This document shows positions 1-7,017 of a DNA stretch of 11,469 nt, in pieces. The notes under the pieces are model-generated. The model made no database searches, was not told the DNA's origin, and was given only the letters and a program-made list of their open reading frames with translations. Position numbers and translations under genes: made by a program. Within the stretch, counting starts at the first letter, position 1; the number at the start of each line of letters is the position of its first letter. Origin of the DNA: Ruminococcaceae bacterium UBA4958. GTDB taxonomy: Bacteria > Bacillota > Clostridia > Oscillospirales > Acutalibacteraceae. The DNA is taken from positions 3,060-14,528 of the forward strand of contig DHAI01000090.1 of NCBI GenBank assembly GCA_002397355.1, read 5' to 3'.

Positions 1-898
1 CGCCCTGCTGGTCGCCTACGGCCCCCTTGGCCTCTATTTCGACCGTCAGTTTCGGCTTGTTTTCCACTATGTCTGCTTTGATTTTCCCGCTGGCCTCCGT
101 CAATTTAATGGAAACCAGTTTGTTTTTTTCCACCGGATTTTCCACGCTGATGATCGTGCTCTGAATTCTATCATCGGCAAATAAAAAACCTCTGGTTTCT
201 TCCGGCGAGAGGTATCCCGCCAATTTAAAATTTTTTAAAATCGCCGAACCTTTCACAACCATGCCCATCAGCTCGGGCGAATCTTTTGAATCCGGACTTT
301 CGGCAGCGTCGCTCTCCGCCTTGTCTTTTTCGATGACGCCCACGACGATGCAGGGCTTCAGCGCGCTGTTTTGCCTTACGATATCGAACAGCATGGCCTT
401 TACGGTTTCCCCCGAAGTGACGGTGCCCACAAGGGAATTATTGATCTGTGCCGCGGCCGTTTGGTCGATGTTTGGCTGGGCCTTCAGGACTTCCTGCGCC
501 GTCATCCCTTTTGCGATGATCAGGTCGGATTTTAAATTTGCCTGTTGGTCGCGCTGAAAGTAGTCCAACAGGTCCGTGACGCCCTCTTTCGCATAATCCT
601 CGCCCACAACGACGAGCTGGACGTCCTGCCAATATAACCGTTTGCCCGTTTTGGCAATGAAATTGCGGATGGCCTCAAAAAAGGTCGCGCCCTCCACCGT
701 ATACACGAGGCTGCCCCGCTTCCCGCCGGAGCCGCCGGACTGGTTTTCCTGATCGGGGTTTGGGCTCAATACCTCGGCGGTGACCTGCATCCGGCCGTCG
801 TCCGCCCGGTCGAAGCCGACGCCGACAACAATGGCAAGGCTGTCGAGATCGAAGTTGTTCCAGCACCCGCAAAGCGGAAGGCTCAGTGCGAGGATCAA
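1..898 (-). CDS. Ger(x)C family spore germination lipoprotein (partial, frame broken at its 5' end)
   Basis: This is the C subunit of a spore germinant receptor, a lipoprotein of the forespore inner membrane that works with GerA- and GerB-type subunits. The open frame has a hydrophobic stretch ending in a lipobox (L-C-G, then Cys at codon 865-863, then Trp-Asn-Asn), as in family members that begin the mature protein with Cys-Trp. It continues with family-like text such as IVVGVGFDRADDG, TVEGATFFEAIRNF and WQDVQLVVVGEDYAKEGV, and runs off the left edge, so roughly the last quarter is missing. The listed start is a TTG at 898, the only likely in-frame start, but it has no Shine-Dalgarno (SD) site and gives a signal peptide with no positive charge. 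ATG codons at 926 and 923 followed by Lys-Lys look like the proper start, yet they are one base out of frame. The gene follows gerA closely on the same strand. The family call is firm; whether the gene is intact is not. Confidence 0.85.
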   Translation of the reverse strand, partial: MILALSLPLCGCWNNFDLDSLAIVVGVGFDRADDGRMQVTAEVLSPNPDQENQSGGSGGKRGSLVYTVEGATFFEAIRNFIAKTGKRLYWQDVQLVVVGEDYAKEGVTDLLDYFQRDQQANLKSDLIIAKGMTAQEVLKAQPNIDQTAAAQINNSLVGTVTSGETVKAMLFDIVRQNSALKPCIVVGVIEKDKAESDAAESPDSKDSPELMGMVVKGSAILKNFKLAGYLSPEETRGFLFADDRIQSTIISVENPVEKNKLVSIKLTEASGKIKADIVENKPKLTVEIEAKGAVGDQQG

Positions 899-950
899 TA
901 AAAGACAGGCTGCTTTTTTCATCATGGCGACACCGGCAAACGCAAAGGGA

Positions 951-2507
951 TCATCCGTTTTTCCCCCTCAGCCTTTTTACATAGCGCTTCGTGATTGTCT
1001 CCGGCTTTTGAAAAATCGCCCAGACCGGAAAGCTGAAGAAAACGTCTTTGATATCCAGTCCGGACAACGGAGCAATGGGGGAGAGGTAGGGTACGCCGAT
1101 GGAATGAATGGCGCACATATAGGCGAAAATGACGATGCTGACAAGAGTGATGCCGAGGTTGCCCACGATGTTGGCTCCCACCAGCATAAACACCCGCATG
1201 ATCGTGATGGGTTTTTCCAGTTCGGGCACCACATAGCCGGTGATGACGGTGATGGAAATCACAATGACCGTGGCCACGCTGACCAGGCCCGCCGTTATGA
1301 TCGCCTGGCCGACCACGACGCCGCCCACGATGCTGACGGTCTGCGAGACCGGTTCCGGAAGCAGCTCCGCCGCTTCCTTGATCAGCGCGAAAAGCAGCAG
1401 CACGAACAGGCAGGAAACAAAAATGCCGAAGGGGACGTTCACCCGCACGGTATAGATCGTCACCAGAAGCTTGAACGGAATGGCGCCCTGGTGGAAGCAT
1501 GTAAACGAAAGATACAGGGCCGGCAGATAGACGGTCATCAAAAAGCCGATAAAGCGGATCATTCGGCCGAAAAACGAGGTTGCAGAGCGGGAGTAATAAT
1601 CATCCCCCGCCTGGAGGTTCTCCACGAACAAATACGGGAGGGTAAGAACGAACGGCGTACCGTCGCATAAAATGGCGACCCTGCCCTCCAGAAGCTTTGA
1701 TGCCGCGACGTCGGGGCGCTCGGTGTTGCCCACCGTGGCAAAGAGGGAAAACGGAGCGTCCTCGATAAACTGTTCCAGATATGCCGATTCCAGTATGACG
1801 TCGGTTTTGATGTTTAACAGCCGTTTGCGGACTTCATTGACGATCTTCTCGCTGGCGGTCCCTTTGATATAGCATAGGTCGACCTTCGTTTTCGTCTGCC
1901 TGCCGATGGAGAAGGTTTCAAACCGCAGGGATGGATTGATGATCTTCCTCCTGAGCATGGAGCGGTTGATCGCGATGCTTTCCACGAAACCTTCCCGCGG
2001 GCCTCTGAGAACGGTCCCCGTTTTCGGCTCGTTGGGGCTCCTTTTTTCCCATTTCTGTATCCCGGCCGACAGCGCGGTCCGCGACCCGTCTGTGAAAACC
2101 ACGGCTTCGCCGGAAAGAATGGAGATCACCGCCCGGTCCAGGTCGGAGATCTCCTTTACGGAACAGGTGTTGACCAGTTTATTTTTTAAATAATCAACGA
2201 ATTTCTCCCGCCCGCTTTGCGGGCGGCTGTTGTATGCCGTGACGGACCCGATGATATCGCGGTCAAGCAGTTCCTTGTCCGCAAGCCCTTCGATGCAGGC
2301 GATGAGAACGGTGGGGTTCCGGTCCAACGGTATTTTTTTCAGCACAAAGTCGCTGCTTTCGCCTAACATTTGGATAAGACGTTGCTTCAGCGTATCAAGA
2401 TTGCTTGGAATCGGTTTTCCGACGCCTTCCTTTTCCGCGTTGATGTTTTGCTGATAAGTCCGTTCTGCCCGCACGTTTTTATAGAATCTTTTAAAATTAC
2501 CTAACAT
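951..2507 (-). CDS. GerA family spore germination protein (receptor A subunit)
   Basis: This is the A subunit of a germinant receptor in the spore inner membrane, which senses small-molecule germinants. The 518-residue length is usual for GerAA/GerKA proteins. The N-terminal half is soluble and carries family motifs: GREKFVDYLKNKL near residue 100, TVLRGPREGFVES near 165-178, IGRQTKTKVDLCYIKG near 201-216 and NTERPDVAASKLLEGRVAI near 261-279. The C-terminal half is a membrane domain with hydrophobic segments near 318-338, 359-377, 391-428 and 440-468, including PEPVSQTVSIVGG. The start is the ATG at 2507, since GAGG lies 7 bases upstream; a TTG two codons earlier would fall inside that spacer. 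A Ger(x)C gene follows after a gap of about 25-50 bases, so this is a receptor operon, with any GerB subunit presumably beyond the left edge. The germinant cannot be told from sequence. Confidence 0.95.
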   Translation of the reverse strand: MLGNFKRFYKNVRAERTYQQNINAEKEGVGKPIPSNLDTLKQRLIQMLGESSDFVLKKIPLDRNPTVLIACIEGLADKELLDRDIIGSVTAYNSRPQSGREKFVDYLKNKLVNTCSVKEISDLDRAVISILSGEAVVFTDGSRTALSAGIQKWEKRSPNEPKTGTVLRGPREGFVESIAINRSMLRRKIINPSLRFETFSIGRQTKTKVDLCYIKGTASEKIVNEVRKRLLNIKTDVILESAYLEQFIEDAPFSLFATVGNTERPDVAASKLLEGRVAILCDGTPFVLTLPYLFVENLQAGDDYYSRSATSFFGRMIRFIGFLMTVYLPALYLSFTCFHQGAIPFKLLVTIYTVRVNVPFGIFVSCLFVLLLFALIKEAAELLPEPVSQTVSIVGGVVVGQAIITAGLVSVATVIVISITVITGYVVPELEKPITIMRVFMLVGANIVGNLGITLVSIVIFAYMCAIHSIGVPYLSPIAPLSGLDIKDVFFSFPVWAIFQKPETITKRYVKRLRGKNG

Positions 2508-2541
2508 CGGCAAGCCTCGTATCCCGATATCATGTTAAAGA

Positions 2542-2652
2542 ATGAATGAAAGAACTACACGTTTTATATTGGCAATTATTATCAGCAATATAACGCGTTT
2601 CATACATAAGGAGGACGCGAAAAATATTCTGGCTGCCCTTCTTCGGGAATGA
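2542..2652 (+). CDS. Possible 36-residue small protein, function unknown
   Basis: A short frame opens at ATG 2542 and ends at TGA 2650-2652, divergent from gerA. It starts MNERTTRFILAIIISNITRF and ends IHKEDAKNILAALLRE. The peptide has a short hydrophobic patch (ILAIII) followed by an amphipathic, charged helix-like tail, a composition more protein-like than the other frames in this gap. No good SD site precedes it: only TTAAAGA very close to the ATG. It also overlaps the candidate sigma-G promoter on the other strand. No known family was recognised. It could be a real small gene, a remnant of one, or chance. Confidence 0.3.
   Translation: MNERTTRFILAIIISNITRFIHKEDAKNILAALLRE
2577..2605 (-). 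promoter_or_regulatory. Candidate sigma-G type promoter for the ger operon
   Basis: Read on the minus strand, GTATG (2605-2601) is followed after 17 bases by GATAATA (2583-2577). This fits the forespore sigma-G pattern (about G-[ACT]-ATR, 17-18 bases, CATWHTA) with one mismatch in the -10 box. It lies about 70 bases upstream of the gerA ATG, and germinant receptor operons are known sigma-G targets in Bacillus. Such a short motif could arise by chance in this AT-rich stretch, so the call is moderate. Confidence 0.4.
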
Positions 2653-2878
2653 GAAGATTTTCATGACGGAAGATCGATCCTCGGCCGAATCGTGGAACTC
2701 CGTTTGAAAAAGGCGTGTCTGAATGTCCGATGAACCTTGTCCTCGGCCAAGACTGAAGCCGCATGCGGGGGACTTCCTTCGGACGGGCGATGCCGCCGGC
2801 GGCGCGGTTTTTGAATATCTGCGAATATTCTGATTCGGATATGCCGCCTTTACAGAGCCGAACTCCAGGAAGCGGCGC
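2653..2878. other. Intergenic stretch with no supported gene
   Basis: Between the small frame and the LacI operon promoter no convincing coding sequence was found. Visible elements are a short direct repeat (TCCTCGGCC, near 2680 and 2740), a palindrome CCGCATGCGG (2759-2768), and a GC-rich palindrome GCCGCCGGCGGC (2792-2803) followed by GCGG and five T (2808-2812). The last could be a weak plus-strand terminator, but the stem has no proper loop. A palindromic GAATATTC lies near 2823. None of these could be given a function. Confidence 0.4.
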
Positions 2879-2907
2879 TTGACTTTTTCCAGATAAAGGT
2901 TTATTCT
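2879..2907 (+). promoter_or_regulatory. Sigma-A type promoter of the LacI/uxaC operon
   Basis: TTGACT (2879-2884, five of six consensus bases) and TATTCT (2902-2907, four of six) are separated by the ideal 17 bases. The element is 82 bases upstream of the regulator start and reads into the five-gene operon. A LacI-type operator begins five bases after the -10 box, so it would overlap the expected transcription start. No other promoter was seen within the operon. Confidence 0.7.
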
Positions 2908-2912
2908 TGCTT

Positions 2913-2928
2913 AGGTAACCGATTACCT
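2913..2928. promoter_or_regulatory. LacI-family operator (16-bp palindrome)
   Basis: AGGTAACCGATTACCT is a palindrome centred on CG, with seven of eight pairs matching (only C/A at the third position out from each edge of the core breaks symmetry). A central CpG flanked by inverted half-sites is typical of LacI-family operators, where the hinge-helix leucine inserts at the central step. It overlaps the expected transcription start and precedes a LacI-family gene, so autorepression of the whole operon is the simplest reading. No second copy was noticed in the window. Confidence 0.7.
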
Positions 2929-2988
2929 GACCTGCATATTTTGTGGATTCCGGCCGAAGGAACGCGTCGGATGAACCGGAGGCACCGT

Positions 2989-4029
2989 ATGGCGACGATC
3001 TACGATATTGCAAAAAAACTGAATCTTTCCTCAGCCACGGTTTCCCGGGTTTTAAACGGCGTGGACCATCCGGTGAGCGAGAAAACCAGGAACCGCATCC
3101 TGGAAGCTGCGCGCGAGATGGATTACCGCCCGAATATCATCGCGAAAAGCCTGACGAACGGCAAGACGCAGACCATTGCCATCCTGCTGCCCAGCATCAC
3201 CAACGATTTTTACACGCAGCTTGTCGACATCATCGAGAACGACATCGGCAGGGCGGGGTACAGCGTGTTCCTGTGCAATACGCACCGGGAGGTCGAACGG
3301 GAGACGGATTTCGTCAGGACGCTGCTTCAGCGCCGCGTCGACGGCGTCGTTTTCTGCCCGACGCGCAGAAAGACGGAAGACAACGCGAGAAATCTGCAAA
3401 ACATCGGGCAGCTTGTGAAAAACAGGATTCCCGTGGTGGCGATCGGAAGCCATTTCGACGGGATCAGCCGGGTCTATGTCGACACGTTCGAGGGTGCGCG
3501 GATGGCGACGGAGTACCTGATCTCGCTCGGGCACCGCGCCGTCGGATTTATCGACGGCCTGTCCGCCGGGACCAGCCGCAGGCGCTACCGCGGCTATGCC
3601 GCCGCGCTGAAAAGCCATGGGATCCCGCTGCGGCGGGATCTGGTCCGGCGCGGCGGCCTGACGTATGAAAGCGGGTTCGCGTGCGCGCGGGAACTGCTGG
3701 AAAGGGCGCGCCCCACCGCGATCCTGGCGGTGAACAACGCCATGGCGGTCGGCGCGCTGAACGCGGCGCGCAGCCGCGGCATTTCGGTTCCGGAGGGGCT
3801 TTCGATCGTCGGTTTCGACGACAGCCCGGTGTCGAAGCTCGTTTCCCCGCAGCTTACGGTCGTGCGGCAGCCGCTGGAAGCGATCGGCGAGCAGATGAAG
3901 CGGATGCTCACGGCTTTGCTGAAGGGGCCGGCGGAGCCGGAAGCCGTGCGGCTGATGCCGGAACTGGTCCGCCGCGAGTCCTGCGCGCCGCCCCGGGAAG
4001 GCGTTTTCAGCGAAGAAGCAGATCACTGA
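2989..4029 (+). CDS. LacI-family transcriptional regulator
   Basis: This is a 346-residue repressor-type regulator, the usual size for the family. The N-terminal helix-turn-helix reads ATIYDIAKKLNLSSATVSRV (residues 2-21). A hinge helix follows (NIIAKSLT, 49-56) with the conserved leucine at 55. The rest is a periplasmic-binding-protein-like sensor domain with typical GFIDG (187-191), R-x-R-G-Y region (199-203), AVNNAMAVG (248-256) and GFDDSP (275-280). The ATG at 2989 is chosen because GGAGG sits six bases upstream; the frame extends farther upstream but without a site of this quality. It is the first gene of the operon, 40 bases ahead of the first TIM-barrel gene, and an operator-like palindrome lies in its own promoter. 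The ligand is probably a sugar acid or a pathway intermediate, judged only from the neighbours. The family call is secure; ligand and targets are inferred. Confidence 0.95.
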   Translation: MATIYDIAKKLNLSSATVSRVLNGVDHPVSEKTRNRILEAAREMDYRPNIIAKSLTNGKTQTIAILLPSITNDFYTQLVDIIENDIGRAGYSVFLCNTHREVERETDFVRTLLQRRVDGVVFCPTRRKTEDNARNLQNIGQLVKNRIPVVAIGSHFDGISRVYVDTFEGARMATEYLISLGHRAVGFIDGLSAGTSRRRYRGYAAALKSHGIPLRRDLVRRGGLTYESGFACARELLERARPTAILAVNNAMAVGALNAARSRGISVPEGLSIVGFDDSPVSKLVSPQLTVVRQPLEAIGEQMKRMLTALLKGPAEPEAVRLMPELVRRESCAPPREGVFSEEADH

Positions 4030-4069
4030 GCGGGAATCGACCCAGCTCAGAAAGAAAGGATGATTTGTC

Positions 4070-4849
4070 ATGTCAAAACTCGGTTTGGCAGCCCAGCTTT
4101 ACACGCTCCGCGAACAGATGCAGACGCCGGAGGGGATCCGGGAAGGCCTTCGCCGTGTCAGCGAGATCGGCTACACTTCCGTGCAGGTTTCCGCAATCGG
4201 AAAGATCGAACCGGAACGCCTCGCTGACTACTGCAGGCAGTACGGGCTCACCGTGTGCGCGACGCATACGCCCTTCGACGAAGTCCTCAACGACACGGAA
4301 GCCGTCGCGAAGCGCCACAAGATCATCGGCTGCCCGCTGGTCGGGTATGGCTACGGGGGCCCCTACATCGACGAACCGACCGTCTCCAGTTACGGAAAGC
4401 TTGTGGAAAAGCTCAATGAAGCGGGCAGAAAGCTGAAGGCTTACGGCCTGCGGTTCGCGTACCACAACCACAACACGGAATTCCGCCGGCTGGACAACGG
4501 GATGACCGGGTACGACTTTCTGATCCGCGAAACGGATCCGGAGCTGGTCGGTTTTATCCTCGACACCTACTGGATTCAGGCGGGCGGCGCAAGCCCCGTG
4601 GAGTACATCAGGCGTTTGAAGGGACGCATCGAAGTGATCCATTTCAAGGATATGGCGGTCGACGACAAGCACCGCCCCCAGATCGCCGAGATCGGCGGCG
4701 GCAACCTGAACTGGCACGACATCATCGCGGCCTGTGAGGAAACGGGCGTGAAAACGGCCGCTATCGAGCAGGATGTCTGCCCGCGCGATCCGTTCGACTG
4801 CCTGCGCTCCAGTTACAATTACCTGCACGGCCAGTTCGGCCTGAAATGA
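4070..4849 (+). CDS. Sugar phosphate isomerase/epimerase-like TIM-barrel protein (AP2Ec fold), first of two
   Basis: This 259-residue protein belongs to the xylose-isomerase-like / AP endonuclease 2 TIM-barrel superfamily, whose members isomerise, epimerise or eliminate on sugars at a divalent metal. Visible barrel motifs are YHNHNTEF (131-138, with His134 and Glu137), LDTYWIQAGG (164-173, Asp165), HFKDM (191-195), EIGGGNLNW (207-215) and AIEQD (231-235, Glu233). Glu137, Asp165, His191 and Glu233 are the likely metal ligands, placed by analogy with the family. ATG 4070 has AAAGGA nine bases upstream. The gene follows the regulator by 40 bases and precedes a second, clearly different AP2Ec gene by 38 bases. 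The YHNH-type subgroup often occurs beside Gfo/Idh/MocA oxidoreductases, as here. The exact reaction is unknown: 3-epimerase, ketose-aldose isomerase and 3-keto-glycoside lyase or hydratase are all possible. It has no transmembrane segment or signal peptide, so it is cytoplasmic. Confidence 0.9.
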   Translation: MSKLGLAAQLYTLREQMQTPEGIREGLRRVSEIGYTSVQVSAIGKIEPERLADYCRQYGLTVCATHTPFDEVLNDTEAVAKRHKIIGCPLVGYGYGGPYIDEPTVSSYGKLVEKLNEAGRKLKAYGLRFAYHNHNTEFRRLDNGMTGYDFLIRETDPELVGFILDTYWIQAGGASPVEYIRRLKGRIEVIHFKDMAVDDKHRPQIAEIGGGNLNWHDIIAACEETGVKTAAIEQDVCPRDPFDCLRSSYNYLHGQFGLK

Positions 4850-4853
4850 CGGT

Positions 4854-4871
4854 CCGCCGGCCCGCCGGCGG
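4854..4871 (+). other. GC-only intercistronic hairpin before an SD site
   Basis: CCGCCGG (4854-4860) and CCGGCGG (4865-4871) can pair as a 7-bp all-GC stem around a CCCG loop. The SD sequence AAAGGA of the next gene starts two bases after the stem. No T run follows, so it is not a terminator. It could tune translation or RNA processing between the two TIM-barrel genes, or simply reflect high GC. Confidence 0.35.
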
Positions 4872-4887
4872 GAAAGGATGTTATCGG

Positions 4888-5787
4888 ATGAGCCAATTTG
4901 TATTGAGCGGCTTCGGGGACGAGATCGCGGAGGACCTTTCCACGCAGCTTTCCGTGATGGCGGAGAACCATATCCACTGCCTCGAGATCCGCTCCGTGAA
5001 TGGAAAACCGATCGTGGAGCATACTCCGGCGGAAGCAAAAAAAATCAAAGAACAGCTCGACGCGGCGGGGTTTCGGGTTTCGTCCCTCGGCTCGCCCATC
5101 GGGAAAATCGGGATCCGGGACGATTTCCGGAAACACCTGGAACTGTTCCGCCGTGCGCTGGAGATCGCAAAGATCCTGGACGCGCCTTTTTTCCGCCTGT
5201 TCAGCTTTTACATCCCGGAGGGGGAGAAGCCGGAGAAATACCGCGGCGAAGTGATGGAGCGGATGGACCGTCTCTGCGCCGAAGCGAAGGGCTTCGGCAT
5301 CCGCCTTCTCCACGAGAACGAGCTCGGCATCTACGGCGATACTCCGGAACGCTGCCTCGACCTGATGGAGACGCTCGGCTACGACCGCATCGGCGCCGTG
5401 TTCGACCCCGCGAACTTCATCAACCTGAAGCAGCGTGTGGAGATTTACCCCTACGCCTGGCATCTGCTGAAAAAGTACGTCGATTACATGCACATCAAGG
5501 ACGCCGTCCACGTCAGCGATCCGCTGCACAACCACCACGAGATCCGTCCGGCGGGCTACGGGGACGGCCGGATCGCCGACATCCTGCGCGAGCTGGAAGA
5601 ATCCGGCTACCGGGGTTTCCTTTCCGTCGAGCCGCATCTCGGGAGCTTCTCCGGCTTTGAAAAGCTCGAACGCCGGATCGTGGACGAAACCATGCCGAAA
5701 GGCGGCCCCAAAACCTTTACGGTGGCGGCGCGCGCCCTTCAGGACCTGATCGCTCAGGTCGAGAAAGGAAAGAGTGAGAAGCAATGA
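4888..5787 (+). CDS. Sugar phosphate isomerase/epimerase-like TIM-barrel protein (AP2Ec fold), second of two
   Basis: This 299-residue cytoplasmic TIM-barrel protein belongs to the same broad superfamily as its upstream neighbour but to a different subgroup. Its motifs are SGFGDEI (7-13), LEIRSVNGKPI (32-42), LHENELGIYGDTPE (141-154), FDPANF (172-177), YMHIKDA (200-206) and SVEPHL (246-251). Glu143, Asp173, His202 and Glu248 are the probable metal and catalytic positions, placed by analogy. The ATG at 4888 is preferred because AAAGGA is placed as in the upstream gene (the string AAAGGATG lies seven bases before each ATG). An ATG at 4846 in frame would overlap the previous stop but lacks that site. 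The 3' end overlaps the oxidoreductase gene by four bases (ATGA), pointing to coupled translation and joint function. The two barrels share little sequence, so they probably act on different steps. Substrate unknown. Confidence 0.9.
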   Translation: MSQFVLSGFGDEIAEDLSTQLSVMAENHIHCLEIRSVNGKPIVEHTPAEAKKIKEQLDAAGFRVSSLGSPIGKIGIRDDFRKHLELFRRALEIAKILDAPFFRLFSFYIPEGEKPEKYRGEVMERMDRLCAEAKGFGIRLLHENELGIYGDTPERCLDLMETLGYDRIGAVFDPANFINLKQRVEIYPYAWHLLKKYVDYMHIKDAVHVSDPLHNHHEIRPAGYGDGRIADILRELEESGYRGFLSVEPHLGSFSGFEKLERRIVDETMPKGGPKTFTVAARALQDLIAQVEKGKSEKQ

Positions 5788-6971
5788 ACAAAGTCAGGAT
5801 GGGGATCGTCGGCATCGGCAATATGGGCAGCAGCCACAGCAAGAATATTGCGGCGGGGAAGATACCGGACATGACGCTCGCCGCCGTGTGCGACATCAAC
5901 CCGGCTCGGCTGGAGTGGGCGAAAAAAGAGCTCCCCGAGGGCACGGCGAAATTTTCCGACGCCGAGACGATGATGAAGAGCGGGCTTGTCGACGCCGTCA
6001 TCGTCGCTACGCCGCACTATCTGCATCCGCCGCTTGTGGAGATGGCCCTGGCGAATCACCTGCACGTCATCAGCGAAAAGCCGGCCGGCGTCTACACGAA
6101 GCAGGTCCGCGAGATGAACGAAGCCGCCGCGAAGAGCGACAAAATCTTCGCCGTCATGTTCAACCAGCGCACCAACTGCCTCTACCGCAAAATGAAGGAG
6201 ATCGTCGGCAGCGGCGAGATGGGCGCCGTCAAGAGGACCAACTGGATCATCACCGACTGGTACCGCCCCCAGTGCTATTACGATTCCGGCAGCTGGCGCG
6301 CGACCTGGGCGGGCGAGGGCGGAGGCGTCCTGTTGAACCAGTGCCCGCACAATCTCGACCTGTGGCAGTGGATCTGCGGCATGCCGCAAAAGGTGCAGGC
6401 GTTCTGCCACAACGGGAAGTGGCACGATATCGAGGTGGAGGACGACGTGACCGCCTATGTGGAGTACCCCAACGGGGCGACGGGCGTTTTCATCACGACC
6501 ACCGCGGACGCGCCCGGCACCAACCGCTTTGAGGTCACGCTGGAGGGCGGCAAGCTCGTGTGCGAAAACGGCAAGCTCCTGCGGTACCAGCTGAACGTGA
6601 ACGAGCGCGAGTTCTGCAGAACCTGCAAGCAGGCGTTCGGGGCGCCGAAAGCAACCTGCACGGAGGTGCAGACGGATGGGAAATCGGAACAGCATATCGG
6701 CGTGCTGAAAGCATTCGCCGGCGCGATCCTGCGCGGCGAGCCGCTGATCGCCTCCGGGACCGAGGGCATCAATTCCCTGATGATCTCCAACGCGATGCAC
6801 CTTTCCTCCTGGCTGGGAAAGCCCGTCACGCTGCCGATCGACGAAGACCTGTTCTGGTCGGAGCTGCAGAAACGGATCGCGACCTCCAAGCGCAAGAAAG
6901 AAGGAAAATCCGTTGTGGCCGATCTCCGGGGCTCTTTCCACGACGTGGGAAAAGGCGGAGAGAAAGCCTGA
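5784..6971 (+). CDS. Gfo/Idh/MocA family oxidoreductase
   Basis: This is a 395-residue NAD(P)-dependent sugar dehydrogenase-type enzyme, expected in the cytoplasm. The N-terminal Rossmann fold has GIGNMG (10-15) and VCDIN (35-39), where Asp37 ends beta-2 and suggests binding of the NAD ribose. The family EKP motif is at 98-100, giving catalytic Lys99. The C-terminal alpha/beta domain carries GEGGGVLLNQCPHNLDLW (177-194), with His189 and Asp192 as the usual substrate-binding and catalytic pair. ATG 5784 overlaps the stop of the preceding TIM-barrel gene (ATGA) and has only a weak, distant SD-like AAAGGAAAG, so it probably depends on coupling. Relatives oxidise a sugar hydroxyl, often at C3, or reduce keto sugars. 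Pairing with AP2Ec proteins resembles 3-keto-glycoside pathways and C-glycoside deglycosylation loci. Pairing with UxaC also allows a uronate reductase role. The family call is very secure; the reaction is inferred. Confidence 0.93.
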   Translation: MNKVRMGIVGIGNMGSSHSKNIAAGKIPDMTLAAVCDINPARLEWAKKELPEGTAKFSDAETMMKSGLVDAVIVATPHYLHPPLVEMALANHLHVISEKPAGVYTKQVREMNEAAAKSDKIFAVMFNQRTNCLYRKMKEIVGSGEMGAVKRTNWIITDWYRPQCYYDSGSWRATWAGEGGGVLLNQCPHNLDLWQWICGMPQKVQAFCHNGKWHDIEVEDDVTAYVEYPNGATGVFITTTADAPGTNRFEVTLEGGKLVCENGKLLRYQLNVNEREFCRTCKQAFGAPKATCTEVQTDGKSEQHIGVLKAFAGAILRGEPLIASGTEGINSLMISNAMHLSSWLGKPVTLPIDEDLFWSELQKRIATSKRKKEGKSVVADLRGSFHDVGKGGEKA

Positions 6972-7017
6972 ACGTGCGGAAATCCCGCAATTGAAACGGA
7001 AATCGAGGGGTGTTGTA

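Noticed and set aside
780..1670. Long plus-strand frame (296 codons) rich in His and Asp opposite gerA
   Set aside because: It lies entirely opposite the clear gerA and Ger(x)C genes. The odd composition is what antisense reading of membrane-protein codons gives, and there is no SD site or known family.
2608..2616. AAGGAGGAC as a strong SD site on the plus strand
   Set aside because: No ATG, GTG or TTG follows at a useful distance; it lies inside the possible small frame, encoding Lys-Glu-Asp.
2792..2812. GC palindrome plus five T as a terminator
   Set aside because: The palindrome is perfect with no loop, so only a short imperfect hairpin can form; mentioned under the intergenic entry but not called.
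2600..3013. Minus-strand frame of 137 codons across the intergenic gap and the LacI gene start
   Set aside because: It starts at a TTG inside the LacI coding region, overlaps its promoter and operator, and has no recognisable domain or SD site.
4029..4069. Second LacI operator or promoter between the regulator and the first TIM-barrel gene
   Set aside because: The 40-base gap holds only an SD site; no copy of the AGGTAA/TTACCT half-sites and no promoter boxes.
4846..4887. Earlier in-frame ATG for the second TIM-barrel gene, overlapping the previous stop
   Set aside because: The extra 14 residues are not typical for the family, and ATG 4888 has an SD site placed exactly as in the upstream gene.
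6913..7017. N-terminal extension of UxaC into the oxidoreductase gene
   Set aside because: ATG 7018 has GAGGGG at proper spacing and gives the standard UxaC N-terminus.
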